A DNA stretch of 64,000 nt. Origin: Lithodes maja (taxonomy: Eukaryota > Arthropoda > Malacostraca > Decapoda > Lithodidae). The first letter of the stretch is position 1. The number at the start of each line of letters is the position of its first letter. Shown here one piece after another: positions 1-10,114 of the stretch. The position numbers and the translations under genes were made by a program. The notes beneath the pieces were generated by a model that worked only from the letters and a program-made list of their open reading frames with translations, was not told where the DNA came from and ran no database searches. The DNA is taken from NCBI GenBank assembly GCA_037953745.1, contig JBAKBP010013055.1, forward strand, positions 1-64,000, written 5' to 3'.

Positions 1-529
1 CTGTGTTACATCCCGGGCATGCGTCGACAACGGAGTCATCCAGTCTCTTCTGATAGCTCAGGAGACCTGGATGGTGTCCGCATCTCAGCCTGGCCAGGTG
101 GACTCTGTCCTCGCGAGGAAGGGAGGATTCGGAAGGATGGATTTCGGGAGGTCGTGCATGCAGCTGCGTGTTGTCTGTGAGTGAGTGGATGGATCGGTGA
201 GAGATATGAGTATGGATGTGCTTCTGGAAGTTGGTTCGGGGTGGGCAGGGAGGGAGAGAGGACAATAATTGTGTGTGATACCGTGTGCTGGGCCTGGGTG
301 TTGTTTTGATATTTCTTGGTGTCTGTGGGTGTGTTGCCATGTAGTTTAGTGGGTGGTCTTGGTTCATGGAGGCTGCTGCCAGGAATTGAGTGCCTCTCAT
401 CATCTCATGTCCAGATGGTCTTTGACTTTGAGGATTTTGGTTTCTTGATGTAGGTGATCTGTGGGTGCAGTAGCTGTGCAGCCTGTAATGATCTTCAGGG
501 CTTTGTTTTGAATAGTCTGTAAGGTCTTA
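1..529 (-). pseudogene. C-terminal fragment of a non-LTR retrotransposon reverse transcriptase
   Basis: Read on the minus strand from about 529 down, the translation gives IQNKALKIITGCT, then HLHQETKILKVKDHLDM, and after one frameshift near 410 continues to the window edge with SLPREDRVHLARLRCGHH and a terminal CPGC. This succession (an IQNKALRIITG-like block, an HL-ETK block, then LPR-x-x-R-x-x-LA-x-LR and a cysteine pair) is what I know from the C-terminal region of jockey/I-group non-LTR reverse transcriptases. The catalytic RT core is absent, and the element is cut by the window edge at base 1. The frameshift and lack of a start make it a dead fragment. The exact clade is not determined. 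Confidence 0.65.
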
Positions 530-536
530 TGATGTG

Positions 537-785
537 TTAAAGTGATGCATTATTAAAATATGTATAAACATTTATGAAATAATTACCATTCCTAACGAAC
601 CTGTCAAAGTGCAAATCTATAATAAAGCAAAGCTCTGAATATACTAAATCTAAAGGCAAATTGGTATACAAAGTTGAAAAGTCGAAGCTATGTACCGAGG
701 TAACTTTCGGCATGGTATTTATTTTATCAATAACTTCTAACGAATTGTCAACACTCCAATTATAGTTAATGCCAGTTCTTCTCAT
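537..785 (-). pseudogene. Penelope-like element reverse transcriptase fragment
   Basis: An 82-codon open stretch contains VDNSLEVIDKIN followed by SFDFSTLYTNLPLDLVY. The DFSTLYTNLP block corresponds to RT motif A of Penelope-like elements, where the aspartate is catalytic. Full Penelope proteins are roughly 800 residues with RT and GIY-YIG endonuclease domains. Neither the YxDD motif B/C region nor the endonuclease is visible here, so this is a short relic. It abuts the non-LTR fragment that ends at about 529. Confidence 0.6.
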
Positions 786-829
786 GATGGTATTACAATA
801 TCTTTTTATGAGTAGGCCTACTTTTAATG

Positions 830-1710
830 TATTTTAAGCAATTTATGACTTGTTCTGAGAGTTTTAGTGGTAGCAAATTTTGCTCGGTTTCCTTGATAGG
901 CTAGGCCTATAGGCTATACCAGATAGCCTATACCTGGTCAGAGGTAAGAAGAAGAGTCCTGCTGTAGCAGGGTGTCAAACGACGCTGTTTTTTTGGGTGA
1001 TAACGCAATGAACTTTTTGTATAATGATAACAGAAACTCCCCCCCCCCCCCCAAAAAAAAAAGGTAGGCTAGGCTAAATTGACACAATTTTGGTCTCCAT
1101 ATTTTCCCTCTTGATTGTTTTTTTATTGCAGGAAATACTGCTTTAGACACCTAAATTCTCAAAAAAAAAAAAATCTGGGGGGCATGCCCCCGGACCCCCC
1201 TAGAGCTCGCGCCTTCGCCGCGCTATAATAACAAAATAATAAACCATAATGATGACACAACTCATATTTTGTGGATTGACACCCTGTGCTGTAGTCTCCT
1301 TGAATGATACCAAAAATATATATAGGCTAGCCTACTGCCTAGCCTATAGCCTACAGGTCAGTAGGCTAGGCTATATAAATAAAACAAATCTTGGTAAATA
1401 GCCTATGCCGGCATAAATGATCTAAACTTTTATAAACCTTGGTCTTTAATACATTTTAACCAAGGAAGGGCTGCACCATAATTTAGGCCTAGGTCTAAAC
1501 ACCAATTTACTAGGCCTAGGCTATCTGAATCTTCCCAAATGATAAGAGATGTTAGCTCCAGTGTTCATGTCCTTTTTTACTTAGGCCTATAGGCTAGGCT
1601 ACATAGGCTAAGTTAAGGAGGTCGGAATGTCTAGTGGACTCGTTCTTAGGGTAAAACACCGTAATAGGCTAGGGTAGGCTATAAATTAGCCTAAACAAAA
1701 ATCTAGAACT
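830..1710. repeat. Region dense in TAGGCCTA-like palindromic octamers
   Basis: The stretch is studded with TAGGCCTA, TAGGCTA and AGCCTA words in both orientations, for example around 896-940, 1325-1375, 1485-1530 and 1580-1610. No reading frame accompanies them. They look like low-complexity or dispersed repeat sequence. The hAT-type MITE at 968-1286 lies within this region. Confidence 0.5.
968..1286. mobile_element. hAT-type non-autonomous transposon (MITE), 319 bp
   Basis: The element starts CAGGGTGTCAA and ends TTGACACCCTG, an 11-bp perfect terminal inverted repeat of the form seen in hAT elements. It is flanked by an identical 8-bp sequence, TGCTGTAG, at 960-967 and 1287-1294, which matches the 8-bp target duplication of hAT transposases. 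Inside are a poly-C/poly-A stretch at 1038-1063 and a GC-rich block at 1178-1225 containing GGGGGCATGCCCCCGG. No transposase is encoded, so it must have been mobilised in trans. The perfect duplication suggests a fairly recent insertion. Confidence 0.85.
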
Positions 1711-2990
1711 AGCCTAACTAGTGAAAAGGCTGTCCGGAGTCTCTTCAATTTTTACCCAACTCTTACAACAACAAGAGGATTATTATTGATAAAAGTGGAT
1801 AAACCTCACAGGCTCACCTTCTTTCAAAGACATCATCCTTCTTCTTCTTAGGGTTGTGATGTGCAATGTACACGGAGTAGGAATCTCCAGATATTTGCAC
1901 AGGCGTTATTGGCGTTGGACAGCTTTTTATGTGTTAGTTGGGTTGGTTAAAGTAAGATAGTACAGCATTGTAAGTCCTTTTTGTCTTGTCTGGAAGTAAA
2001 TAGATGATAGATGTGTTAGCTGAAAAGGGGTATGAAAATATTGGTTGGGATTAGTATTGGTATAGCAAGGGGTAGGTCAATATTGGTTGCAATTAGTATT
2101 GGTATAGCAATGATAGTCAAATGTATTCTTGTTTGTCATTAAAGTCGAGTTGTCTCATAAGTTAAGTTAAGCATTGTCTTGGTTGGATGATAATAAAAGG
2201 GTTTGTAGATTGGTACTGTTTTTTTTTTTTTTTTTTTTTGTACGTACTGTACTGTACTGTGATTCATATGTCGGAGAGTCTGTGTGTATATATGTCCCCA
2301 AAGCATTGGCTATTGATTTTTTGTCTGCTGGGGGTAGGTTGCCTCCACCCAGTATGTTTTCTAAGTTAAATATTCCCGCCATGTTTTTGTTTCTTGCAGT
2401 GTGTGACTGTGTGTGGGCTGGCCCAATTAACCCTGCCGGAGACCCAACACAGGTATCACAGGGGCGCGTTCAAGAGCAAGACTTCAGACGCTACAGTTTC
2501 CGTAGCGCGAATTGGGCCCTATTGAACGATTTCGAAGCCTCTTCCGGATTACTTAAACAAACAGGGTGGTTGCCATGGTTACGTTTATACCAGCGTCTTC
2601 ACTTGACGCTTTAAACAACGACAATGACCGGTCTTTACATCTAATCAACTACTATACTCTATCCAACTCAACTTTGCCGCCGGCCTCTACAGCAGATACG
2701 AGACCGCGCCTGTGATTGGCTGGCAATGACATCACGCCCTAGACATTAAAGGTTCCAGAATTTCCAGAGTTTGTATTATATGCACTTATCCTTGACGTTG
2801 TGGTTACAATTTAGCCAAGTTATTATAGCCAGCTAGAAAGTAGCATACAAACCTCTTTGTTATTTCGCATAATATTCAGAAACCGCCGAAAAGATGGAAA
2901 TGCAATGTATAAATATAAAACAAACCACCTCCTGGCAATACTGCACTGGCCCGGCGGCGTCTTTTAAACTCTCAAATATTATCTTACTAG
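1711..2990. other. No gene recognised
   Basis: Mixed-composition sequence with a T homopolymer at 2219-2239 and a short near-duplicate around 2035-2110 (TATTGGTTG followed by ATTAGTATTGGTATAGCAA, twice). Open frames of up to 146 codons around 2174-2614 run through the T tract and show no domain. Confidence 0.6.
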
Positions 2991-2991
2991 G

Positions 2992-3460
2992 AGGGGTACC
3001 CGGCGTTGTCCGGGTTTAAATTCTACTACCATAATCACCATCATCAATCACTACTACCACAATCATCACAATACTACTACTACCATAATCACCGGCCTCG
3101 ACCTCCCTGTGCCTCATTAAACGGCGACCTCCGATTTTGGATCTGACCTCATCCGTACCCCCATTTTGGGGAGCTGCGAACAACTTTTGTTCCATACACC
3201 TTTTCGATCGGAGGCCTCCTGCCCCAAACGGCAATTTTTTTCGCTCCCGTATACTACATAAGTTCTGCCGAAAATTTTATTAAACAAAAGTGTCTCTGAT
3301 TTCCACTAAACTCGCCTAAAACCATCTCCAAAGCCTGGGCTTTCCAACGGTGCCCCACACTCCCACCTGGCACCAAAACTGTGGGAGGAGTTTAGTAACA
3401 TAGGTCGGGTAACTGACAAACAGACAAACATTGAGCTTTATTTATTAAGATTTGTGCAGA
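2992..3460. repeat. Putative interspersed repeat (retroposon 3' end-like)
   Basis: The segment opens with a short hairpin-like ACCCGGCGTTGTCCGGGT and an imperfect ACC/ATC trinucleotide tract. It ends with GACAAACAGACAAAC followed by a T/A-rich TTATTTATTAAGAT tail. That tail resembles the 3' ends of RTE-type retroposons, but no coding remnant was found, so the assignment is tentative. Confidence 0.3.
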
Positions 3461-3984
3461 TATAACCATTATCTATTCATGTTTACCTTTCTTTGCCTTC
3501 GTGCTATTGTTCATAAGGTCGCAGAGTATGGTAAGCAAAAGAATAACATAAAATATAGCCTATGACGGAACATGAGGATATCACATTATCGTATGAATTA
3601 ATTCAGCTTTTCTTTTATATTCCATATATATTAATTATATTAGATGGTTTAGGTCATTCTAATGGTGTGATAAGCGATATCCAAACCTTAAGAGCTATAA
3701 AATATCACATGGAACACATAAAATCGTAAGATATAATACTGTAAACACAAGCAAGGTAAGAATTACCGTCACTGTCTACTTTAAATGTGTGGGAAGTCAA
3801 GCACGGCCTGTGATTCGCTAATACGCACGGGCCCGAGCCAGTCAGCCTTCCCTGTCGCTTACTTCCCGTGTTTATCAATTCTGTATCACCTTGTTTTTAC
3901 TTTACAATATGTACGTTATTATAGAGTTTTCATTGTTTTATTATAGAGTTTTCGAACAATGTGTTTTTAGTTTACTCGCTAGAC

Positions 3985-4266
3985 TTGGAAAAACGCCTCT
4001 CCAAACCCCCTTCAAACTAATAAAATGTCCCCCAGACCCCCTTCAAGCTAAATGTGTAAATTTTTCAGTAGAAAAATGTCCCGGCCAAAGGCCGGTTTCT
4101 CCCAAATTGCGGGCTCGCTTTTGCTCGCCCAGGAAAAATCGACACCATATTGGGTTGAAGCATCATATAATCGCCAAAGTAATGCGATGAAACTTCTTAA
4201 AATCTCCAAGCTAATGGAGTAAAACTGGGAGGCTCCAAATTGGCCCGCCCTGCATCTAATAGGGTT
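3985..4266 (+). repeat. Dispersed repeat family with GC palindromic cores, copy a
   Basis: Modules in order: CCCCCTTCAAGCTAA, a TTTTTC-AGTAGAAAAATG hairpin, GTCCCGGCC-AAAGGCCGG, GGCTCGC-TTTTGCTCGCCC, ATCGACACC, then repeats of AATCGCCAAA-GTAATG with GATGAAAC. The same modules in the same order recur at 43945-44226 on the plus strand and, reversed, near 4690-4815, 57055-57320 and 61376-61640. No coding capacity or terminal inverted repeats were found. The family is not one I can name. Confidence 0.65.
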
Positions 4267-4268
4267 AA

Positions 4269-4473
4269 GCCGCTGTTACACGAGCGATTTTTCAGTCAAT
4301 TTTCCATGAGCAAATTTTTTCTCGTTATATTTAGACTTTTTTGCACTGGTATCGGTAACTAGATTGATGGTAGAGTATGTTAGGCGGCTGAATTCTGATA
4401 GTGTAATATTTGAAGCTGCCACACCATAATTACCCGTAAAAATTGGTCGAAAAACTGCTCGTGTGACTCCGGC
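4269..4473. mobile_element. MITE with TTAA flanks, 205 bp
   Basis: The left end GCCGCTGTTACACGAGCGAT is the imperfect inverse complement of the right end (GCTCGTGTGACTCCGGC read on plus), and both ends continue into TTTTTC-CAATTTTT arms. TTAA lies immediately outside each end (4265-4268 and 4474-4477). A TTAA duplication is typical of piggyBac-mobilised elements. A 3-bp TTA/TAA reading (Harbinger) cannot be excluded because the junction is palindromic. There is no coding sequence. Confidence 0.65.
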
Positions 4474-4570
4474 TTAAGGGAGAGGCTAAAAAACAAATTT
4501 CATTATAATGTAGGTTTTTGATGAATAAAAAGTATGTTGAATTGGGTTTTATATATTTATATATGCACTA

Positions 4571-4676
4571 CAACCGTATTTTAGCTGGCAATTCTGCTAA
4601 ATATCAACGTCTACAGCTCCAACTTCCTTATAGAACGAAACTCGCAAGTGGTCAATTACCAGCTAAAATACGGTTG
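4571..4676. mobile_element. Short MITE with TA flanks, 106 bp
   Basis: CAACCGTATTTTAGCTGG at the left end is perfectly inverse-repeated as CCAGCTAAAATACGGTTG at the right end. TA dinucleotides at 4569-4570 and 4677-4678 fit a Tc1/mariner-type target duplication. The roughly 70-bp interior reappears at 4968-5040 in reverse orientation without these termini. Confidence 0.7.
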
Positions 4677-4689
4677 TATTTATTGCAAT

Positions 4690-4815
4690 TTTAAGAGGAA
4701 ATGGCCTTCGGCCGGGACATTTTTCTACCGAAAAATGTACAAATTTATCTTGAAGGGGGGTCTAGGGGGTGTTTTTCTAAGCTTGATTGAGGTCTAGGGA
4801 GGAAACTAAAAAAAT
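4690..4815 (-). repeat. Dispersed GC-core repeat family, copy b (partial, reversed)
   Basis: Reverse-oriented modules: GGCCTTCGGCCGGGACATTT, TTTCTACCGAAAAATG, TTGAAGGGGGGTCTAGGGGG and AAGCTTGATTGAGGTCTAGG. The order is the reverse of copy a, and the GGCTCGC module is missing. Confidence 0.6.
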
Positions 4816-4967
4816 ATATGAATAAATTAATTAATAGACCAAACAAACGGCCAGTCTCCCCTTAAACAGAGACTGGAGAGAAGAAGAAGTAAGGGAGAGG
4901 CTATCTGAGTGGAAGATACAGAGGAAGCAAGAAGAAAGTAAGAGGATCAGAGAAGGCGATTATTTGC

Positions 4968-5040
4968 GAAGCAATTGACCACTTGAGTTTCATTCTATAA
5001 TGAAGTTAGAGCTTTAGACATCGATATTTAGCAGAAGTTC
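4968..5040 (-). repeat. Inverted second copy of the 4571-4676 MITE interior
   Basis: Read on the minus strand this gives TTCTGCTAAATATCGATGTC and then a segment ending GAAACTCAAGTGGTCAATT, matching the MITE interior (TTCTGCTAAATATCAACGTC ... AAGTGGTCAATT) with about ten differences over 70 bp and a 2-bp gap. The terminal inverted repeats are absent. Confidence 0.65.
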
Positions 5041-5277
5041 TGAGTTGTTGGAATATATAGCAAGTAAAGAATTCAACTAATATAGGAGTAAGAGTATGAC
5101 TCAAACTATCCTCTGGTTACATCAGTTGTTTAAAAGAGAAGGGACACTCCATAAGGGCTTATCTGTTGTGGCCCGGAAGGATGTACTCCAGAGATTCCGA
5201 AATTGCAGGAATGTCCAAAGCAGGCCAACTTGGTAGAGCAAGGTAGACAGCTGAGCAGATACAGTGACCCACAGCAC

Positions 5278-5400
5278 TGACTTAACCCTTTGAGAGTATG
5301 CCCAGACTGTCAGGGTACAGGAACGATTCACCAGTCACTGACTTAACCCTTTGAGAGTATGCCCCGACTGTCATGGTACAGGCAGGATCCAACAGTCACT
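5278..5400 (+). repeat. Two-copy tandem duplication, about 61 bp
   Basis: The string CTGACTTAACCCTTTGAGAG begins at 5278 and again at 5339. Both copies continue with TATGCCC-GACTGTCA-GGTACAGG and diverge by a few bases. Confidence 0.75.
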
Positions 5401-6460
5401 CCTGCCAGATGTCCCAGCCTGTGTCTACACTCTGCGCTGCAAAAATATATACTTGTAAACGACCACATTCCGGTACACACGGCACAGTGACCCTTATTTT
5501 TCAGCAAATCCGACCTCCGACAATGATCAAAGCAAATACTCATTTAAATATATAATTCACTATGACTAGGTTAAAGAAAATCGGTAAATGTTTCGCAATG
5601 TTCCCGTTATAATATCCTCAAGTGTATTAACATACACAGTCAGTCATACACAGTCATTCAGTCACACAGTCAAGCACACATACAGTCGTTGTTGTTGTTG
5701 TTGTTCCCCAGGCTGTCTGGCCGAACAGCCCCAAGGTCTCGAGCAAAGCCAAGGCCATAAACGAGCGCCCCCACAAAACCCTCCCTGCTTACCACTAACA
5801 AAGCCCGGGTGACCGAAGCCACTCCATGGCAGGGAGCTGAGGAGGGTGCGGAAACACCCGGGAAACCAAAGCCCCACCCAAGGCCCTGTGCCCCTCAGCA
5901 ATTTTGAAGGGAAAGTTGAGGGGCAAGGGAAAAATGTGACGCTTTGGCTCCCAATCTGCCAACATCTAGGTTGGCAGTAGGGAGGTCAATCCACGGAAAA
6001 GACGCCGTCACCTGAGATTTAGAAGATATATAAGTAAAAGGAACAGTCAGAGTAAGCTATGGGTATGGCAGAGATCGCTCGGCTCTCACTCTGATAGACC
6101 AGCCCATCACCACATGGCGAAAATGAAATCTAAGACCATGTCTAGAAGCAGCTCGGCGAGAAACATCGAATGGCACCAAGTAGAATTCCCTAGGACTTAT
6201 AGTTTGGGCTACAGAGGACTTTTAAAGTCCAAAAAACGGTCCCCTGGGCCCTCCAGGAAGCCCAGTCAAAATCGAAATCCTAAACTAATGGTCCGATTTT
6301 AATTCTGTTTGCGCCATTCGATTCAGCTTGCCAAAGTGTACTTATGGTATAAATTTAAACAAAATCCGTTCATAAATAACTCTTCTATGGAGTTTTTAAA
6401 CTTTAAAATAGGCCTAGGGGGCCTAAAAAAAGGCTATAAAACTAACGTTGCGTTAGCAAC
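5401..6460. other. No gene recognised; small GTT microsatellite
   Basis: A (GTT)6 tract lies at about 5687-5704 and an ACACAGTCA-rich patch at 5634-5680. A 62-codon open frame at 6114-6302 has no domain, and its codon content is not distinctive. A promoter or exon could not be supported. Confidence 0.55.
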
Positions 6461-6467
6461 GTTTTTT

Positions 6468-6660
6468 ATGGGGGGGCGGGAGGGGGGGAGGGAAGGAGGG
6501 GGGTGGGGGTGGTAGGGAGGGGGTGGGGGGCGGGAGGGGGCAGGGGGTGAGGGGAAGGAAGGAGGGGACGGGTGGTAGGGGGAGGGGGGGTGGTAGGGGG
6601 GCTCATTGTTGGTTACCCCCCCTCCTTCCTGCCCCCCTCCCAGCTCCCCCCCCCCCCCAT
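6468..6660. repeat. G-tract cluster followed by a C-tract block
   Basis: From 6470 to about 6600 the plus strand is almost entirely G3-G7 runs separated by one to four bases. From 6616 to 6658 it switches to C runs. The G part has strong quadruplex potential, and the C part can pair back onto it. Open frames through it are compositional artefacts. Confidence 0.75.
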
Positions 6661-7142
6661 AAAAGCACACACACAGTCGTTCAGTCACACGGTAAGTCAA
6701 TTACAGTAATTTACAGTCAGTCTGTCTCAGTAGTTCAGTCAGTCAGTCAGTCATCCACACTAATTAATAGTTTATCAAAATAATGAAATAGTCCACACCC
6801 ACAGTTCTATAGGCTACAAATAAATTATACTCATCTTCAATATTATCTTAAGAAAATAAACGTAATGTTATAAATTATATGACCAATCAACTATAATGAT
6901 ATGATCAATAAATAATACAACTGGTAAACATAAATTAAATATATATAAATGATAAAAGAAGAGTAATGAATAATTATATACACAAGTTAAATCCACACCC
7001 CTAGCGGGAGTGGGGGTAGTAGGGTAGGTAGTACAAAGGAGTACAAAGGAAATCAAGCAACAACAGGTCTAGTGACCCTTCTAGGCTGCTTGTCCTCCAA
7101 AACACTGAGGATCAAGTGTCCAAACAGTGGTTTAGAGTGGGT
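6661..7142. other. No gene recognised; CAGT-rich then AT-rich sequence
   Basis: Short CAGT/CAGTCAGT runs occur at 6675-6755, followed by AT-rich DNA up to the 3' end of the CR1 element. Nothing coding is visible. Confidence 0.55.
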
Positions 7143-7250
7143 AAGGGAACATTGGAAAGGGAACTACTGCCCTAGAACTAATGTCCGTGGCAGGATTAGG
7201 AAGTTAGTAGGAGACAGATGGGTTAGTAACTGAGGGGGTATACAATAAAG

Positions 7251-10049
7251 TTATTCATTTACAAACGCAGTCAGTCGCGGGTTTGATGCGAGATATTTGT
7301 CTAAGCGGAGTTTAAATGAATCAACGGTGCTGCAGTCTATAACGTCTCGGGGAAGCCCATTCCACAAGTTGACAACTCGATTGAAGAAGAAATTCTTAGA
7401 TTCGTGTGAGTTAAAAGATTTACCAATAATTTTGCAACCGTTTCCCCGCGTGTAATTAGATTGGTCGATAGTGAAGTACTTACTACAGTTCATATTGTCG
7501 ATGCCTTTGATGATTTTGAACACTTGAATTAAGTCGCCTCTTAATCTGCGCTGGGTTAAAGGAAATAGATTTAATTCTCTAAGACGCTCTTCGTATGGTT
7601 TGTTCTTTAGGCTAGGTATCATTTTGGTAACTCTACGTTGAACTCGTTCTAGCTTGTTTATATCTTTTTGGTAATAAGGGCACCAGGATTGAACGCAGTA
7701 TTCCAGAAGAGGGCGGACTAAGGAATTGTAAAGGGTTAGGATAACATCTTTGGATTTATGCTCAAATGACCTGCCTATAAAGCCAATTATTTTGTTTGCC
7801 TTCTTAACAACTTCTGAACATTGTTGACTCGGTTTTAGGTTACTCGATATTGTTACTCCCAGATCGGTTTCTTTGTTTACATTCTTAAGCTGAGTGCCAT
7901 TCATCGAATAGTTTGCTTTCTCATTTAGGTATCCGATATGTAGTACTTTACATTTATCCGCATTGAAACTCATTTGCCAAATTTGGGCCCAACATGACAA
8001 TTTATCTAGATTGTGTTGCATATCGTCAACTTGTTCTTTTGAGAGTACGCTATTTGCAATTTTTGTATCGTCAGCAAATTTCGAGACTGTACAGGTGAGA
8101 CCCTCATCTATGTCGTTGATGTAAATTAGAAAGAGAATTGGTCCTAGTACCGATCCCTGGGGTACCCCACTACTTACATTGGTCCATTTAGATGCCTTAC
8201 CGTTTATGACTACTCTTTGCTTTCTGTCGCTGAGCCAATTTTCTATCCATTTCAACACACCGTCTTGTATTCCATGCGCTTTTAGTTTTAGCAGTAATCG
8301 TTTGTGGGGAACTTTGTCAAAGGCCTTTTGAAAATCAAGGTATATAATATCTACAGCTTTACTCTCATCGTAGAGGTTGAAGATATCGTGGAAGAAGTCT
8401 AAGAGGTTTGTTAAACAGGAACGTTTTTTACGAAAGCCGTGTTGAGTATCTTTAAGTAAGTTATTTGCCTCTAAGTGATTTACGAGTCTGTCTCTTATGA
8501 CCGTTTCTAGCATTTTACATACAATTGAGGTTAAGCTAATTGGACGATAGTTACTGGGTAGGGATTTGCTGCCTTTTTTGAATATCGGTGTTACGTTGGC
8601 TAGCTTCCACTGATCAGGCATAGTCCCAGACTGCAAGGATTCATTGAATAGCAATGTCAGTGGTTTGGAGAGCTCATCCTTAGCTTCCTTTAGAACTCTA
8701 GGTGAGATTGTATCAGGTCCAGGCGTTTTATTTACCTTGAGTTTATCTAAACAATTCAATACTTCTCTCTCTGTAACGGTGATATTGCTTAGAACATCTG
8801 AATTATCAATCTGAATCGGCGATGGTGTAGGGATATCACTGAGGTCTTCGGTTGTAAAAACTGATGCAAAGAAGGTATTGAGGGCATTACTCATTTGTAC
8901 TTCGTCTTTGGTGTATTCTCCATTTTCATCGACTAACGGTCCAACAGTTGAAGTAACTACTTTTTTCTTTCTGATATAACTATAGAATTCTTTCGGGTTT
9001 GTTTTACTTTGATTCGCAACATGTAACTCCAGGGTCTTTTTACTTTGCTTAATTAACTTTTTGGCTTTGCGTCGTAGCTCTACAAATTTCACCCGTTCTT
9101 CGTCATTTTGTGAGGATTTTAATCTATCCTTAGCAAATTTTTTAGCAAGCAGACAGTCTGAAATATCTTTATTCCACCATTTGGGCTTATCATTTTGGCC
9201 TGGACGCCGTATTTTCGATGGTATGCAGTCTTGCACTGCCTTAAGGTAAGTGGTTGTGAAACACTCCCAAGATGTATTTATGTCGTTATTGTTAGTCAGA
9301 AAGCTCCAGTCAGTTTCTTTAAGTTTTGATTTAAGTTTATGAAAATTTGCTTTCTTGAAATTAGGGACTTTCTCAATGCTGCTATTTGATTTGTTACTAG
9401 TAAACTATAAAGTGAAAGTTATCGTACGATGGTCGCTGTTACTGAATTCATCACCAACATTCAAATTCTCTATTAATTCTTCTTTTGTTGCGAGTACAAG
9501 GTCAAGCACATTATTACCACGGGTCGGAGATTGTACAAATTGAAAAAGTGAACTCTCTTGCAAGTTAGCATAGAGGTCGTGTCCAGAGTGTGAAGTAAGA
9601 ATATCGCCCCATTTAGTCACGGGTAAGTTGAAATCGCCAAGAATTACGGTATCTTGTATGTTAGTTATTTCTGCAATTTGTTCATAAATTTCACTGTCAG
9701 TTTGCACTGATTGAGATGGGGGTCTGTATAATAAAGCTAGTGTTATTTTAGTTCCTCGTTTATTATTTAATAGTACGTAAGATATGTCTATATTCGCAAT
9801 TTGAGGTTTTGACATTAAGACGGGATTAAGACTTTCCTTTATAAAAAACAGAACTCCTCCTCCATTTCTATTGATCCGACTTTTCTCAAACATTGTATAA
9901 CCAGGAAGCGTATATTCGGCTAAAAAGTCTCTGTCTTCCGTATTTAACCAAGATTCTGTAATGCCGATTATATCATAATGTTCTGTAAACACGATTTCCT
10001 CTAGATCTGAAAATTTATTGCGTATGCTACGAGCATTTACATAAAACAC
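7251..10049 (-). pseudogene. CR1 ORF2: endonuclease-reverse transcriptase with one in-frame stop
   Basis: The N-terminal part (10049 to 9408) is an apurinic-type endonuclease: FYVNARSIRNKF, TESWLNTED, GDFNLPVTKWGD, then SNSDHRT with the catalytic SDH. The C-terminal part (9404 to 7251) is a reverse transcriptase with PGPDTISPRVLKE, NYRPISLTSIVCK, QHGFRKKRSCLTNLL, YLDFQKAFDKVPH, SSGVPQGSVLGP and FADDTKI (catalytic DD). Both halves are in the same frame. I translated 9237-9404 and it is fully open, so the only lesion is the TAG at 9405-9407, just after the endonuclease. The frame is also open upstream through 10050-10157 into the ORF1 overlap but has no AUG there. ORF2 is in the -1 frame relative to ORF1. 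The protein would nick target DNA and prime reverse transcription in the nucleus. Confidence 0.88.
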
Positions 10050-10114
10050 CTTAAGAGTATTAGAGTTGGATGTTACTGATTGTGCATTGTCTGAATTTTC
10101 AGTTCGTATTTGAC

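Noticed and set aside
2174..2614. 146-codon plus-strand frame
   Set aside because: It begins in a T homopolymer region, shows no domain and is overlapped by equally long antisense frames.
6434..6783. Overlapping Pro/Gly-rich frames on both strands
   Set aside because: Artefacts of the G-run and C-run block.
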